Source: Prolixibacter sp. NT017
Lineage (GTDB): Bacteria; Bacteroidota; Bacteroidia; Bacteroidales; Prolixibacteraceae
Direction: 5' to 3'
Length of the DNA stretch: 64,000 bases
Assembly: GCF_009617875.1 (NCBI RefSeq)
Contig: NZ_BLAV01000001.1
Span: 2,294,001-2,358,000 of the forward strand
Shown: positions 44,954 through 54,015 of the stretch, piece by piece
Layout: each line of letters starts with the position of its first letter
How positions within the stretch are numbered: position 1 is the stretch's first letter
The notes under the pieces: model-generated
Told to the model about the DNA's origin: nothing
What the model saw: only the letters and a program-made list of their open reading frames with translations
Databases searched by the model: none
Translations under genes and position numbers: made by a program

Positions 44954-45958
44954 TTATATAACCTGAAAGCCGAGCGCATACGGATCATCATCCTCATCAA
45001 TTGTAATGGTGTTGAAGCCTGTAATCCTGGCCCACCCCTCGATTGATGGAATAATGGCCGAAAAGCCTCCTACCTGAGACAGACCTTCAACTTTTCCTAT
45101 AAACCTGCTGCCGATTATACTCTCGTGAATAAACGTGTCTCCCTCCTCCAGTTTTCCTTTGGCATACCACTGTGCCATTCGGGCAGAAGTGCCGGTACCG
45201 CACGGTGAGCGGTCAATAGCCTTGTCTCCGTAAAATACGGCGTTCCTTCCGTGAGCTTCTTCAGTCAACGTTTGCCCGGTCCACTGAATGTGCGATACAC
45301 CTGATATTTGCGGATTCTCAGGGTGATAAAATTGGTAGCTTTCGTTAATTCTTTTTCGGATTTCTCTTCCCATAGTTATTAATTCTCCCGCAGAAAAGTT
45401 TTGTATCCCGGAAAAATTCTCCTGACTATCAACTATGGCATAAAAATTCCCGCCATACGCTACATCAAATGTTAGTTCTCCTAAATGTGAAGAGTATACT
45501 TTCAGATTTTCAGCAGCCAGAAAAGATGGTATGTTAACAAGCTTTACTGTTTGTACTTTTTTCCCTTCCATTGTATAAAGTACCTTCACAAGGCCGGCAG
45601 GAGTTTCCAGGTTAAGGTTTCCCGGATGTTTCGGAATAATCAGTCCCTGTTCAATCGCAACCGTAACGGTTCCAATGGTTCCGTGTCCGCACATCGGCAA
45701 ACAACCGCTCGTTTCAATGAATAACACCCCCCCATCGTTTTCCGGATCTGACGGAGGATATAAAATACTGCCCGACATCATATCATGGCCTCTGGGTTCG
45801 AACATCAGTCCCTGACGTATCCAATCAAACTCGTCCAGAAAATGCTGACGTTTTTCAAACATATTCTTTCCCGACAATACCGGGCCGCCACCTGCTACCA
45901 CCCTAACGGGATTACCGCAGGTATGAGCATCCACACAAAAAAAGGTTTTCGAAACCAT
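44954..45958 (-). CDS. 4-hydroxyproline epimerase (proline racemase family)
   Basis: About 334 residues from the Met at 45958 (MVSKTFFCVDAHTCGNPVRV). A longer frame to 46021 would overlap the upstream gene and adds 21 residues unlike the family. Both catalytic cysteines are present: CLPMCGHGTIG (about residue 91) and DRSPCGTGTSARMAQ (about residue 250). Two Cys indicate an epimerase/racemase rather than the Cys/Thr dehydratase of the same fold. It inverts C2 of trans-4-hydroxy-L-proline to cis-4-hydroxy-D-proline, the first step of the oxidative pathway completed by its operon neighbours. Gap of 17 bases to the preceding dehydrogenase. Confidence 0.93.
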   Translation of the reverse strand: MVSKTFFCVDAHTCGNPVRVVAGGGPVLSGKNMFEKRQHFLDEFDWIRQGLMFEPRGHDMMSGSILYPPSDPENDGGVLFIETSGCLPMCGHGTIGTVTVAIEQGLIIPKHPGNLNLETPAGLVKVLYTMEGKKVQTVKLVNIPSFLAAENLKVYSSHLGELTFDVAYGGNFYAIVDSQENFSGIQNFSAGELITMGREIRKRINESYQFYHPENPQISGVSHIQWTGQTLTEEAHGRNAVFYGDKAIDRSPCGTGTSARMAQWYAKGKLEEGDTFIHESIIGSRFIGKVEGLSQVGGFSAIIPSIEGWARITGFNTITIDEDDDPYALGFQVI

Positions 45959-45975
45959 AACAGACAATTTACGGG

Positions 45976-47565
45976 TTATGTAATGGACTCCCGGGACAAT
46001 TGCCCGTCGATCTTCCTCCAAATATTTCTCTCATTCCGGTTCTTTAGCTCCGGAGGTAGGTATTCATCCGGGGCGTCCTGAAAAGCCACCGGCCTGGCAA
46101 ACCGTTTAACCGCATCCACTCCAACAGAAGTAAAGCGGCCATCCGTTGTGGCAGGATACGGGCCACCATGATGCATGGCATACCCAACTTCAACACCGGT
46201 TGGAACTCCATTAAAGATCAATCGTCCGCCAATATCTCTGAGACGGTCAACAATATCCTGATATGTCTTTACATCATTGTCCGTCCCCATCACGGTAGTC
46301 GTTAACTGACCTTTTAGGCTCTCAAGGACTTCCAGAACTTCATCTTCATCATCACACTCGACCAATAATGAAAACGGACCGAATACCTCTTCTGCCAGTG
46401 CAGGCTTGAGGATAAAATCTTTAGCAGCCATGTAGCCTATCGCTGCACCCGATTCGTTTTCCTTTGGTTCAGTCTTCGCTGTTGCCAATGTTTTGAAATT
46501 CGCGAAAGCATTGAATTTATCCAGCCCTTCCCCATAAGCTACACGAATATTCGGATGCAACATCAACTGGGGTATACATGCTTCGATGGATTCTTTCAAC
46601 TTTAATTTCAGTTCATCCAGTCCTTTCCCTTTCATGACTACCATAAAACCGGGATTTGTGCAAAATTGTCCGGAACCCAGCACAATGGACGAAGCCAGGG
46701 TTTGGGCCAGTTCCAATGGTTTCTTTTCCAGCTGTTCCGGCAGAATAACAACCGGGTTGATACTTCCCATTTCTGTAAAAACCGGGATAAGATCTTTCCT
46801 GGTTTGGGCTAAATCATATAATGCTCTTCCTCCTCTGAAAGACCCGGTGAAAGAAATCGCATTTATATCGGGATGAGTAACTAAAGCCTGTCCGATAGAA
46901 AAATCCACAGCGTTTAGCGACGAGAAAATTCCGTCGGGCATGCCTGTTTTTTTGGCAGCCTCCAAAATGGCATTGGCAACCAACTCATTGGTTCCGGCGT
47001 GATACGGATGCGCTTTGACAATAACAGCGTTTCCTGAAGCCAAAGCCGATGCCGTATCGCCTCCCGCCGTTGAAAATGCCAAAGGGAAATTACTGGCGGT
47101 AAAAACCCCAACAATTCCTAACGGGACCAACATTTTCCTGATATCTGGCTTAGGTGCTGCTCGTTTCGGATCAGCCGGATCGATGGTAGCTTCCACCCAG
47201 GATCCTTCTTCAACCACCTGTGCAAACAACTTTAACTGGTTCGTGGTCCGCATGCACTCTCCGGTTAGTCGACCTCTGGTTAGTCCTGACTCCAATGCTG
47301 CGGTATTAATAATTCCTTCTGCGCGATTATCTATTTCATCGGCGATAGCACGTAGAAAAGAAGCTTTCTCTTCGTTCGATTTTGTACGATAAACTCTTTG
47401 AGCCTGTTTAGCCTTACGAACCGCTTTGTTCAGCTCTTCCGCGGTAGCAGCATAGAAAAGCTGCGGAAGCAGGTCGCCTTTTACCGGACTAAATACTTTG
47501 AATGTTTGATCTCCTTCGGCAGAAGCCTGAAAGCCGATTCGGTTTTTTCCATCCAACATAATCAC
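45976..47565 (-). CDS. 2-oxoglutarate semialdehyde (2,5-dioxovalerate) dehydrogenase
   Basis: 529-residue aldehyde dehydrogenase superfamily enzyme with the family-specific order FTASNFPLAFSTAGGDTASA, ISFTGSFRGGRALYDLA, the general-base Glu in VFTEMGSINPVV and the nucleophile Cys in GSGQFCTNPGFMVV. It oxidises 2-oxoglutarate semialdehyde to 2-oxoglutarate with NAD(P), the final step of oxidative hydroxyproline breakdown. Sugar-acid pathways use the same reaction, but the neighbours are the hydroxyproline deaminase (11 bases upstream) and the epimerase. The start could be Met1 or Met3. Confidence 0.93.
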   Translation of the reverse strand: MIMLDGKNRIGFQASAEGDQTFKVFSPVKGDLLPQLFYAATAEELNKAVRKAKQAQRVYRTKSNEEKASFLRAIADEIDNRAEGIINTAALESGLTRGRLTGECMRTTNQLKLFAQVVEEGSWVEATIDPADPKRAAPKPDIRKMLVPLGIVGVFTASNFPLAFSTAGGDTASALASGNAVIVKAHPYHAGTNELVANAILEAAKKTGMPDGIFSSLNAVDFSIGQALVTHPDINAISFTGSFRGGRALYDLAQTRKDLIPVFTEMGSINPVVILPEQLEKKPLELAQTLASSIVLGSGQFCTNPGFMVVMKGKGLDELKLKLKESIEACIPQLMLHPNIRVAYGEGLDKFNAFANFKTLATAKTEPKENESGAAIGYMAAKDFILKPALAEEVFGPFSLLVECDDEDEVLEVLESLKGQLTTTVMGTDNDVKTYQDIVDRLRDIGGRLIFNGVPTGVEVGYAMHHGGPYPATTDGRFTSVGVDAVKRFARPVAFQDAPDEYLPPELKNRNERNIWRKIDGQLSRESIT

Positions 47566-47576
47566 TTTTTTATGGG

Positions 47577-48491
47577 TTAAAGATTCAGGTAGTCTGGCAA
47601 CACAGGTCTTGCTTCCAACGCCTTTTCGATTACGGATATAACGGTCTTGCGTTCATCTCCGGTCAACGGTAAACGGGGTTCCCGAACATATTCACTGCCC
47701 AGCCCAACCATCGACTCTGCCAGTTTGATGTTTTGAACCAGCTTGGGTGAAATATCCAGTTCCAACAAGGGCAAAAACCATTGGTAAATGGTTCGGGCCT
47801 CATCGTATCGGCCGGCTTGCACCAACCGGTAAATGGCGACCGTTTCACGAGGAAAAGCACAAACTAAACCGGCAATCCAGCCATCGGCCCCCATCAGAAG
47901 ACTTTCCAGTGCCAACGGGTCTACACCGGTGAGGACATTGAACCTGTTACCAAAAGCATTGCGCATGCGGGTAACATTGGAAATGTCCCGGGTCGATTCC
48001 TTCACGGCCTTGATATTTTCCACTTCCTCCAGCTCTCTGAACATATCGATGGTAATCAGAATGCCGTAATCAACCGGATTATTATATAGCACGATGGGTA
48101 ACGTGATGGAATGAGCAACCTGTTTGAAGTACCGGACAGTTTCCATTCCATCGGCTTTATAGCGCATCGGAGGAAGCAACATCAAACCGTCTGCTCCCAG
48201 CGCCTCTGCACGGGCCGCCGCATTCATCGCTTCCCGGGTAGACTGTTCCGCTATATTCATGATAACCGGAATACGGTCACCCACCGCATCTTTGGTCCAG
48301 CGAATCAGCTGATCTTTCTCTTCATTTGTCAATGTGCTGGCTTCTCCCAGAGAGCCGCCCAGAATGATTCCGTCAATCCCGGCTTCCAGTTGAAATTCGA
48401 GATTCTTCAGATAGCTGTCTTTATCCAGCTCATCGTTACCGGCAAATTTTGTCGTAATCGCAGGATAAACTCCTTTCCATGAAACTTCCAT
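47577..48491 (-). CDS. 1-Pyrroline-4-hydroxy-2-carboxylate deaminase, DapA family
   Basis: 304 residues, TIM barrel of the dihydrodipicolinate synthase superfamily. Motifs: YPAITTKFAGNDELDKDSYL at the start, LGGSLGEASTLTNEEK, the Tyr in LPIVLYNNPVDYG and the Schiff-base Lys in IKAVKESTRDISN (about residue 165). In this operon it should convert 1-pyrroline-4-hydroxy-2-carboxylate to 2-oxoglutarate semialdehyde with release of ammonia. By family alone a dihydrodipicolinate or N-acetylneuraminate lyase would be possible; the context decides. First gene of the hydroxyproline operon, divergent from the AraC gene. Confidence 0.88.
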   Translation of the reverse strand: MEVSWKGVYPAITTKFAGNDELDKDSYLKNLEFQLEAGIDGIILGGSLGEASTLTNEEKDQLIRWTKDAVGDRIPVIMNIAEQSTREAMNAAARAEALGADGLMLLPPMRYKADGMETVRYFKQVAHSITLPIVLYNNPVDYGILITIDMFRELEEVENIKAVKESTRDISNVTRMRNAFGNRFNVLTGVDPLALESLLMGADGWIAGLVCAFPRETVAIYRLVQAGRYDEARTIYQWFLPLLELDISPKLVQNIKLAESMVGLGSEYVREPRLPLTGDERKTVISVIEKALEARPVLPDYLNL

Positions 48492-48516
48492 AATTGATTG
48501 GTATTTATATCTATCA

Positions 48517-48524
48517 CAAACTTA
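48517..48524 (-). promoter_or_regulatory. Candidate -7 element of the hydroxyproline operon
   Basis: The minus-strand TAAGTTTG matches TAnnTTTG and lies 25 bases before the ATG at 48491, within the 140-base divergent region shared with the AraC gene. No good -33 TTTG was found upstream, consistent with dependence on an activator such as the divergent AraC protein. Confidence 0.4.
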
Positions 48525-48631
48525 GACGTCAATCAGCCGATTTGTGAGACATATCTTAACCACTATCAATACTATTTTTGCAATTACCAATACATCGGGT
48601 ATATTTAAAGGAATATTTTATATTACAGGCA

Positions 48632-49507
48632 ATGAAGATTCTTCCTTTTAAAATTCCCAAAACAGTTCATGAATCCTTTCGGTTACAAACCGATCGTCAA
48701 CCTTATTTCTACGACAATCTTCATCAGCATCCTGAATTTCAGCTGACGTTAATTTTCAAAGGAGAAGGAGAACTAATCGTTGGTGATTATATTGGCCCCT
48801 TCGAGCCTGGTGATTTATTCCTGATAGGGCCCGATCTACCTCATGTATTTCGTTGTGACCCGCAATACTATCGCACGAACAGCATCCGGGAAGCGCATTC
48901 CATTTCGGTATTTTTTGACTGGGGATTTTGGGGCGAGAAGTTTCTATCGCTTCCCGAAATGAGCAACATCAATGAATTTTTCAAAGAATCTGAAAATGGT
49001 TTGCGAATAAAAGGAGATGCCCGCACGGCCGTGTCCAAATTGATGAAGGAGCTGTTTACGGTCAACAATGTGGATCGACTGATTATCTTGCTAAAAATAC
49101 TGGATGTCCTGTCACTTTCCTCCGGCCACGCATCCCTGGCTTCAGCCGGCACCTTTCATGATTTCGACGAAGACGACGGGAGAAGATTAGATGCGATTTA
49201 CCGTTTTACGATTAACGAATACCATCGGAAAATCGGCCTCGATGAGGTGGCAGCAGTATCGAATATGACGGTCAATTCATTCTGCCGATATTTTAAAAAA
49301 CGAACGCGAAAATCTTACATCAGGTTCCTGAATGAGTTGCGAATTGCCCAGGCATGTAAACTATTGCAACAGAAAGATACCAGCATTTCCCAGGTCGGAC
49401 TGGAAGTTGGCTTTAGCAATCTGTCCAATTTTAACCGGAAGTTTAAGGAAATAAAAAAATGCACGCCTACCGAATTCCGAAACCAACAAGCCGGCTCCAA
49501 CGGATAA
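48632..49507 (+). CDS. AraC-family regulator of the hydroxyproline operon
   Basis: About 291 residues from the ATG at 48632 (MKILPFKIPKTVHESFRLQT). An in-frame ATG 18 codons earlier is possible but adds no family sequence. The N-terminal cupin (YFYDNLHQHPEFQLTLIFKG, IVGDYIGPFEPGDLFLIGPD) carries His residues typical of ligand-sensing AraC domains. The C-terminal double helix-turn-helix is GLDEVAAVSNMTVNSFCRYF and ISQVGLEVGFSNLSNFNRKF. One of very few plus-strand genes here, divergent from the deaminase across 140 bases, so it is the obvious local regulator. Its ligand is probably hydroxyproline or a pathway intermediate. Confidence 0.9.
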   Translation: MKILPFKIPKTVHESFRLQTDRQPYFYDNLHQHPEFQLTLIFKGEGELIVGDYIGPFEPGDLFLIGPDLPHVFRCDPQYYRTNSIREAHSISVFFDWGFWGEKFLSLPEMSNINEFFKESENGLRIKGDARTAVSKLMKELFTVNNVDRLIILLKILDVLSLSSGHASLASAGTFHDFDEDDGRRLDAIYRFTINEYHRKIGLDEVAAVSNMTVNSFCRYFKKRTRKSYIRFLNELRIAQACKLLQQKDTSISQVGLEVGFSNLSNFNRKFKEIKKCTPTEFRNQQAGSNG

Positions 49508-49611
49508 CCCATTTTTCATGTTAAGGCTCACCAACGAATTTTCGAACATAGATGCGCATCATTTTTTAGTAAAAACGAATCATTTTAGTTAAATACAGAA
49601 GAGACGAGAGT

Positions 49612-50095
49612 AATCTACAAATGGTAGATGCTTCGCGCAACGATGAAAGAGCAATCTACAAATGGTAGATGGGCGCCGTAACCATGCGGGAGTAATCTAC
49701 AAATGGTAGATGGGTGCCGCAGCCATGCAAGAGCAATCTACAAGCGGTAGATGAACGCCGCAATGATGCAAGAGCAATCTACAAACGGTAGATGAACGCC
49801 GCAACCATGCTAAAGCAATCTACAAACGGTAGATGAACGCCGCCACCATGAGAGAGCAATCTGCGAACGGCAGATGGATGCCGCCACCATGCGGGAACAA
49901 TCTGCGAACGGCAGATGGATGCCGCCACCATGCGGGAGCAATCTGCGAACGGCAGATGGATGCCGCCACCATGCGGGAGCAATCTGCGAACGGCAGATGG
50001 ATGCCGCCACCATGCGGGAGCAATCTGCGAGCGGCAGATGGATGCCGCCACCATGCGGGAGCAATCTGCGAGCGGCAGATGCTTTGCGCCACAAG
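49612..50095. repeat. Tandem array, 12 units of 41 bp each with a hairpin
   Basis: Units begin at 49612 and every 41 bases to 50063; the last is cut short. Each starts with a 6-bp stem and 5-base loop. The first six units have ATCTAC-loop-GTAGAT, for example ATCTACAAATGGTAGAT; the last six have ATCTGC-loop-GCAGAT, for example ATCTGCGAACGGCAGAT. The base pair thus changes on both arms together. Between hairpins lies a 24-base spacer with GCCGCNACCATGC. The first and last units share a different spacer start (GATGCTTCGCGC, GATGCTTTGCGC). The 41-base period is not a multiple of three. The array lies between convergent genes (AraC and Xaa-Pro peptidase). Confidence 0.95.
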
Positions 50096-50112
50096 TAGAA
50101 ACAGGTATGCTG

Positions 50113-50146
50113 CAAAAAAAAGGCCGCCCTTTTGAGACAGCCTTCT
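50113..50146 (-). terminator. Intrinsic terminator of the HypE-HypD-peptidase operon
   Basis: Minus strand: AAGGCTGTC pairs with GGCGGCCTT (two G-T pairs) around a loop containing TCAAAA, followed by seven T. It lies about 20 bases past the peptidase stop codon and just before the 41-bp array. Confidence 0.8.
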
Positions 50147-50164
50147 TCCAATCAAAATTTCTTT

Positions 50165-51556
50165 TCAATACTGATACCGCAGCATCTCGATTTCCTCTAT
50201 CGTTTTCGGCTTGGCTTTCCCCAGCCGCCTGAATCCATCTTCAGTTACCACGAAATTCTCTTCATTTCGGTAACCACCGGCGTGCCTGAATTTACCAACG
50301 ATGTCCCAGTTGATATATTCCTTGCAGTTTCCGCTCGCCTGCCACCAGTCCATCAATTCAGGAATAAAATAGATACCCGGTTCGATGGTAAATACATGAC
50401 CAGCCTGCAACGGTTTGGCCAATCGCAACGATTTCAATCCAAATTGAGTAGATTTTGGCTGACCATCGTATCCGACCCACACTTCACCTAAATCTTCCAT
50501 GTCGTGCACATCGAGTCCCATCATGTGACCGGTACCGCACGGGAAGAACAGCGCATGAGCACCTGCTTCAACGGCTTCATCGACGTCGCCTTTCATGAGC
50601 CCCATCTGTTTCAATGAATCGACAATGGAACGACAAGCTGCCAGGTGCACGTCACGGAATGGAGTGCCCGGTGCAATCGCGGCAATCGCGGCTTCGTATG
50701 CCAGCAATGAAGCCAGGTAGATATCTTTCTGCTCAGCTGAAAATGTGGTGCTCACCGGGAAAGTACTCGACAGGTCGCCATTGTAGTGCATGGTATTTTC
50801 GGCTCCGGCATCAAGCAGCAACAGGTCGCCTTCTTTAATGGTATTGCCGTGATAGTGATTGTGAAGCGTTTGCCCGTTGATAGTAGCAATGATTGGGAAA
50901 CCGATATCTCCTCCGGCCGCCAAAGCCACCTCGTGACAACGGGCAGCCACTTCAGCCTCCTGCATGCCCGGCCTGGCTATTCGCATGGCCTCGATGTGCA
51001 TATCGACCGAAATGTTTACCGCATGCTCCAGCTGTCCAATTTCTTCTTCTGTTTTAATCTCCCGCTGACTAACCACGGCTCGAATCAAATCGACAGAAGC
51101 GTTGGCCTCCTGTTCTGCCACCGGCAAACCAAGCAATTGCATCAGCTTTATCCTGTTTTCCGGCCGGTAAGGAGGAAGAAAGTGGACTTTTCTGTTTTTC
51201 TTCATGGCTGCGTCGACCACTCCGGCTAACTTCGCCAAAGGCAATGTTTGTTTTACGCCAGCCTTGCTCAACCTGTCGGCAATAGTGGGCTGCGGCCCTC
51301 GCCAAACAATATCGTCAATCGTATAATCATCCCCAAAAACGATTTCCTGCTGTGCTTCGATGTCAATAACTGCAGCTAAGCCGGGAAAGTCAATACCAAA
51401 ATAGTACAGAAAGGTGCTGTCCTGTCTGAATGGGAAGGTATTATCGGTGTAGTTCATGGGCGATTCTTCGTTGCCCAATAAAAGGATAATACCGGAACCG
51501 ACCTTTCGGGCCAGCTCTTTTCGTCTGTTTGTGTACGTTTTAATGGGAAATGTCAT
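50165..51556 (-). CDS. Xaa-Pro aminopeptidase (aminopeptidase P family, M24B)
   Basis: 463 residues, cytosolic. An N-terminal creatinase-like domain (residues 1-165) precedes the pita-bread metallopeptidase fold. Its metal ligands are Asp in LLLDAGAE and YNGDLSS, His in CGTGHMMGLDVHD, Glu in FTIEPGIYF and Glu in NEENFVVTEDG. It removes the N-terminal residue ahead of proline or hydroxyproline in peptides. Last gene of the operon after hypD (20-base gap), where it would release prolyl and hydroxyprolyl residues from imported peptides and feed the dehydratase. A prolidase acting on Xaa-Pro dipeptides is the near alternative. Confidence 0.9.
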   Translation of the reverse strand: MTFPIKTYTNRRKELARKVGSGIILLLGNEESPMNYTDNTFPFRQDSTFLYYFGIDFPGLAAVIDIEAQQEIVFGDDYTIDDIVWRGPQPTIADRLSKAGVKQTLPLAKLAGVVDAAMKKNRKVHFLPPYRPENRIKLMQLLGLPVAEQEANASVDLIRAVVSQREIKTEEEIGQLEHAVNISVDMHIEAMRIARPGMQEAEVAARCHEVALAAGGDIGFPIIATINGQTLHNHYHGNTIKEGDLLLLDAGAENTMHYNGDLSSTFPVSTTFSAEQKDIYLASLLAYEAAIAAIAPGTPFRDVHLAACRSIVDSLKQMGLMKGDVDEAVEAGAHALFFPCGTGHMMGLDVHDMEDLGEVWVGYDGQPKSTQFGLKSLRLAKPLQAGHVFTIEPGIYFIPELMDWWQASGNCKEYINWDIVGKFRHAGGYRNEENFVVTEDGFRRLGKAKPKTIEEIEMLRYQY

Positions 51557-51576
51557 ACGCTTACTATTTTTAGTTA

Positions 51577-53940
51577 TTAAAATGTTTCATGTTCTGTTCT
51601 CCGGATGATCTCATTCTGCAGATCTTCTCCCAGGTCATTGAAATAATCGCTGTACCCGGCAACGCGCACGATAAGATCGCGGTAATTCTCCGGGTGCTTT
51701 TGGGCATCGCGCAAAGTATCGGCGTTTACTACGTTGAACTGGATATGGTGTCCGTCCATTCGGAAATAACTACGCACCAGGCTCGATACTTTTTGAATTG
51801 CCGCCTCATCTTCGAAAAAAGAAGGCGCAAATTTCTGATTCAACAGGGTACCACCGGTTCGCAGATGGTCGATTTTAGCCGCTGATTTGATCACGGATGT
51901 CGGGCCTTTTTGATCAGCCCCCTGTACCGGTGAGATACCTTCGGAAACAGGTGTTCCGGCCATACGGCCATCGGCGCTGGCCTGCATCACGCTACCGAAG
52001 TAGACGTGGCACGTTGTAGGCAATAAATTGATGCGGTAATCAGCGCCACGCGGACTTTTGCGTCCATTTACCGCACCGTAATATATTTCGAATACCTGTC
52101 GCAGCTGGGCATCGGCTTCGTCATCGTCATTACCGTATTTCGGTGTCTTATACACCAACTGATAGTGGAAATCTTCGGTTCCCCCGAAATTATTTTCTAA
52201 TGCCGAAAGAAAATACTCCATCGAACAGGTCTTCTCTTCAAACACATATTTTTTAATTGCGGTCAGCGAGTCGGTAATGGTTCCCATTCCAACGCCCTGA
52301 ATATAATTGGTGTTGTAACGGGCACCTCCGTTGATGTAGTCCGTTCCGGAAGACACGCAATCGTCGATAATCAGAGATAGGAAAGGCGTGGGAATATGAG
52401 TAGCGAAGATCTTCTCGATAATATTGCTCCCTTTGACCTTGATATCGACAAAATGGTTAACCTGTTTGCCAAAGGCTTGCATTAAATCGTCCATGGAGCG
52501 AAATTCGCGCGGCTCGCCGGTTTGCAAACCAATCTGTTTTTGGGTCCGCGGATCGAAACCGTTGTGCAGGGTAATCTCTAATATTTTCGGCAGGTTGAAA
52601 TATCCTGTCAGAATATAACTCTCGGTTCCAAAGGCTCCTGTCTCGACACAACCGCTGGCGCCTCCATTCCGGGCATCAATCAAATCTTTCCCCTGCCGCG
52701 TAAGTTCCTGAATAATGGCGTCGGTATTAAAGATCGAAGGTTGTCCAAATCCCGTTTTCACAATCTTCACCGCCCTGTTGATGAAGCTCTCCGGATTCTT
52801 CTTACTCAATTGTACCATCGAACTCGGCTGAAGGATACGCATCTCTTCGATGACGTCGAGGAGAATATAGGAGAGCTCATTCACGGCATCGGAACCGTCT
52901 GCTTTTACCCCGCCAAGATTAATGAGGGCAAAGTCGGTGTATGTATTACTTTCCTGGGCTGTTACGCCCACTTTAGGCGGAGCCGGATGATTATTGAATT
53001 TCACCCAGAACGATTCCAGTATTTCAATCGCGCGGTCTTTCGTCAGACGACCTTCCGCCAAATCCTTTTGGTAGAAGGGATAAAGATGCTGATCCAGACG
53101 TCCTGGATTAAAGGAATCCCATGGATTCAGTTCGGTTACCACTCCGAGGTGAACAAACCAATAGTATTGCAACGCTTCGTGAAATGTTTGCGGGGCGTTG
53201 GCCGGTACGTTGCGACAAATCCCGGCCAGCTCTTTCAGCTCTGCTTTTCGCACCGCATTCGTCTCTGCTTTCGACAACTCTTCCAGCTTATCGGCATGAC
53301 GCCGGGCATAAATTATAATGGTTTCGGCGGTATGCTGCATCGCCTTCAGCTCTTCCTGTTTATCAAATGCTTTCGGATCATTCATGAAATCGAGTTTCGC
53401 AAGACTCTCTTTCACATCCAGAATGATATCCAGCATTCCCTTGTGGTAGATCTTATCGCCCGCTACTGTATGGCCCGGAGCGCGCTGCTCCATGAACTCT
53501 GTGAAAATTCCGGCATTGAATGCATCATGCCATTCCGGGCGCATATTTTGCATGATGCGATCGCGATTCGATTTCCCTTCCCAGAAAGGAATGATGATGT
53601 TTTTGTACGCCTCCCGCGTTTCCTCATCCACCCGAAACCACACTTTTTCCCGGGTGTCCAGAATATCCAGATCCTGCAATGAGTGAACGGTAATTTCCGG
53701 ATAGGTTGGTGTGGCCTTGGGCGCAGGTCCCCGTTCGCCAACAATCAGTTCGTCCTCATTAATGCAGACCGCCTTGCGTTGCATAATATAACGAAATGCC
53801 TTTGCTCTCTCCATCGGGACGGAATCGCCCAACGACTGATGACTTTGATAAAACTCAGTGATGAGCAAAGCACGCTCGGCTGAAATTCGGTTAACGGCAT
53901 TCAGACTTTGTTCTCGTAATTTCTTTATTCTCGGTGTCAT
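51577..53940 (-). CDS. hypD: Trans-4-hydroxy-L-proline dehydratase, glycyl radical enzyme
   Basis: 787 residues. The active-site Cys lies in GGASGCVETGAFG (about residue 430) and the radical Gly in IVRVAGYSDYF at about residue 762, so this is a glycyl radical enzyme. GMLDIILDV, FTEFMEQRAPGHTVAGD, GVTTELN-like VVTELNPWDSF, GGARYNTNYIQGVG and RMDGHHIQFNVVNAD are all patterns I recall from HypD and not from pyruvate formate-lyase or the diol dehydratases. It dehydrates trans-4-hydroxy-L-proline to 1-pyrroline-5-carboxylate, which a P5C reductase elsewhere would reduce to proline. Oxygen-sensitive when activated. Full length, between its activase (75 bases upstream) and the Xaa-Pro peptidase. Confidence 0.9.
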   Translation of the reverse strand: MTPRIKKLREQSLNAVNRISAERALLITEFYQSHQSLGDSVPMERAKAFRYIMQRKAVCINEDELIVGERGPAPKATPTYPEITVHSLQDLDILDTREKVWFRVDEETREAYKNIIIPFWEGKSNRDRIMQNMRPEWHDAFNAGIFTEFMEQRAPGHTVAGDKIYHKGMLDIILDVKESLAKLDFMNDPKAFDKQEELKAMQHTAETIIIYARRHADKLEELSKAETNAVRKAELKELAGICRNVPANAPQTFHEALQYYWFVHLGVVTELNPWDSFNPGRLDQHLYPFYQKDLAEGRLTKDRAIEILESFWVKFNNHPAPPKVGVTAQESNTYTDFALINLGGVKADGSDAVNELSYILLDVIEEMRILQPSSMVQLSKKNPESFINRAVKIVKTGFGQPSIFNTDAIIQELTRQGKDLIDARNGGASGCVETGAFGTESYILTGYFNLPKILEITLHNGFDPRTQKQIGLQTGEPREFRSMDDLMQAFGKQVNHFVDIKVKGSNIIEKIFATHIPTPFLSLIIDDCVSSGTDYINGGARYNTNYIQGVGMGTITDSLTAIKKYVFEEKTCSMEYFLSALENNFGGTEDFHYQLVYKTPKYGNDDDEADAQLRQVFEIYYGAVNGRKSPRGADYRINLLPTTCHVYFGSVMQASADGRMAGTPVSEGISPVQGADQKGPTSVIKSAAKIDHLRTGGTLLNQKFAPSFFEDEAAIQKVSSLVRSYFRMDGHHIQFNVVNADTLRDAQKHPENYRDLIVRVAGYSDYFNDLGEDLQNEIIRRTEHETF

Positions 53941-54015
53941 GAAATTCGGTTTTAATTATTTTCGGAAATAAGACGTTTTTAAATCGTTCATCGAACCGGG
54001 TGATGAGTCCGGTTT

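Noticed and set aside
47577..48491. Dihydrodipicolinate synthase for lysine synthesis
   Set aside because: The fold fits, but the gene heads an operon with hydroxyproline epimerase and ketoglutarate semialdehyde dehydrogenase, where the deaminase role is the expected one.
49612..50095. CRISPR array
   Set aside because: The whole 41-base unit is repeated, so there are no unique spacers, and no cas genes are in the window.
49779..50232. Long open frames with repeated peptides in all six frames across the 41-bp array
   Set aside because: They come from the repeat's lack of stop codons. The 41-base period shifts the frame at each unit, so all frames give the same kind of cyclic peptide; no start context or family resemblance.
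52741..53682. 313-codon plus-strand frame antisense to hypD
   Set aside because: Mirror of a strongly conserved coding sequence; the peptide resembles no family and the hypD frame explains the codon pattern.
51577..53940. Pyruvate formate-lyase as identity of the glycyl radical enzyme
   Set aside because: The enzyme has a single active-site Cys in SGCVETG, whereas pyruvate formate-lyase has two adjacent Cys. The EFMEQRAPGHTV region and the surrounding hydroxyproline genes fit HypD.
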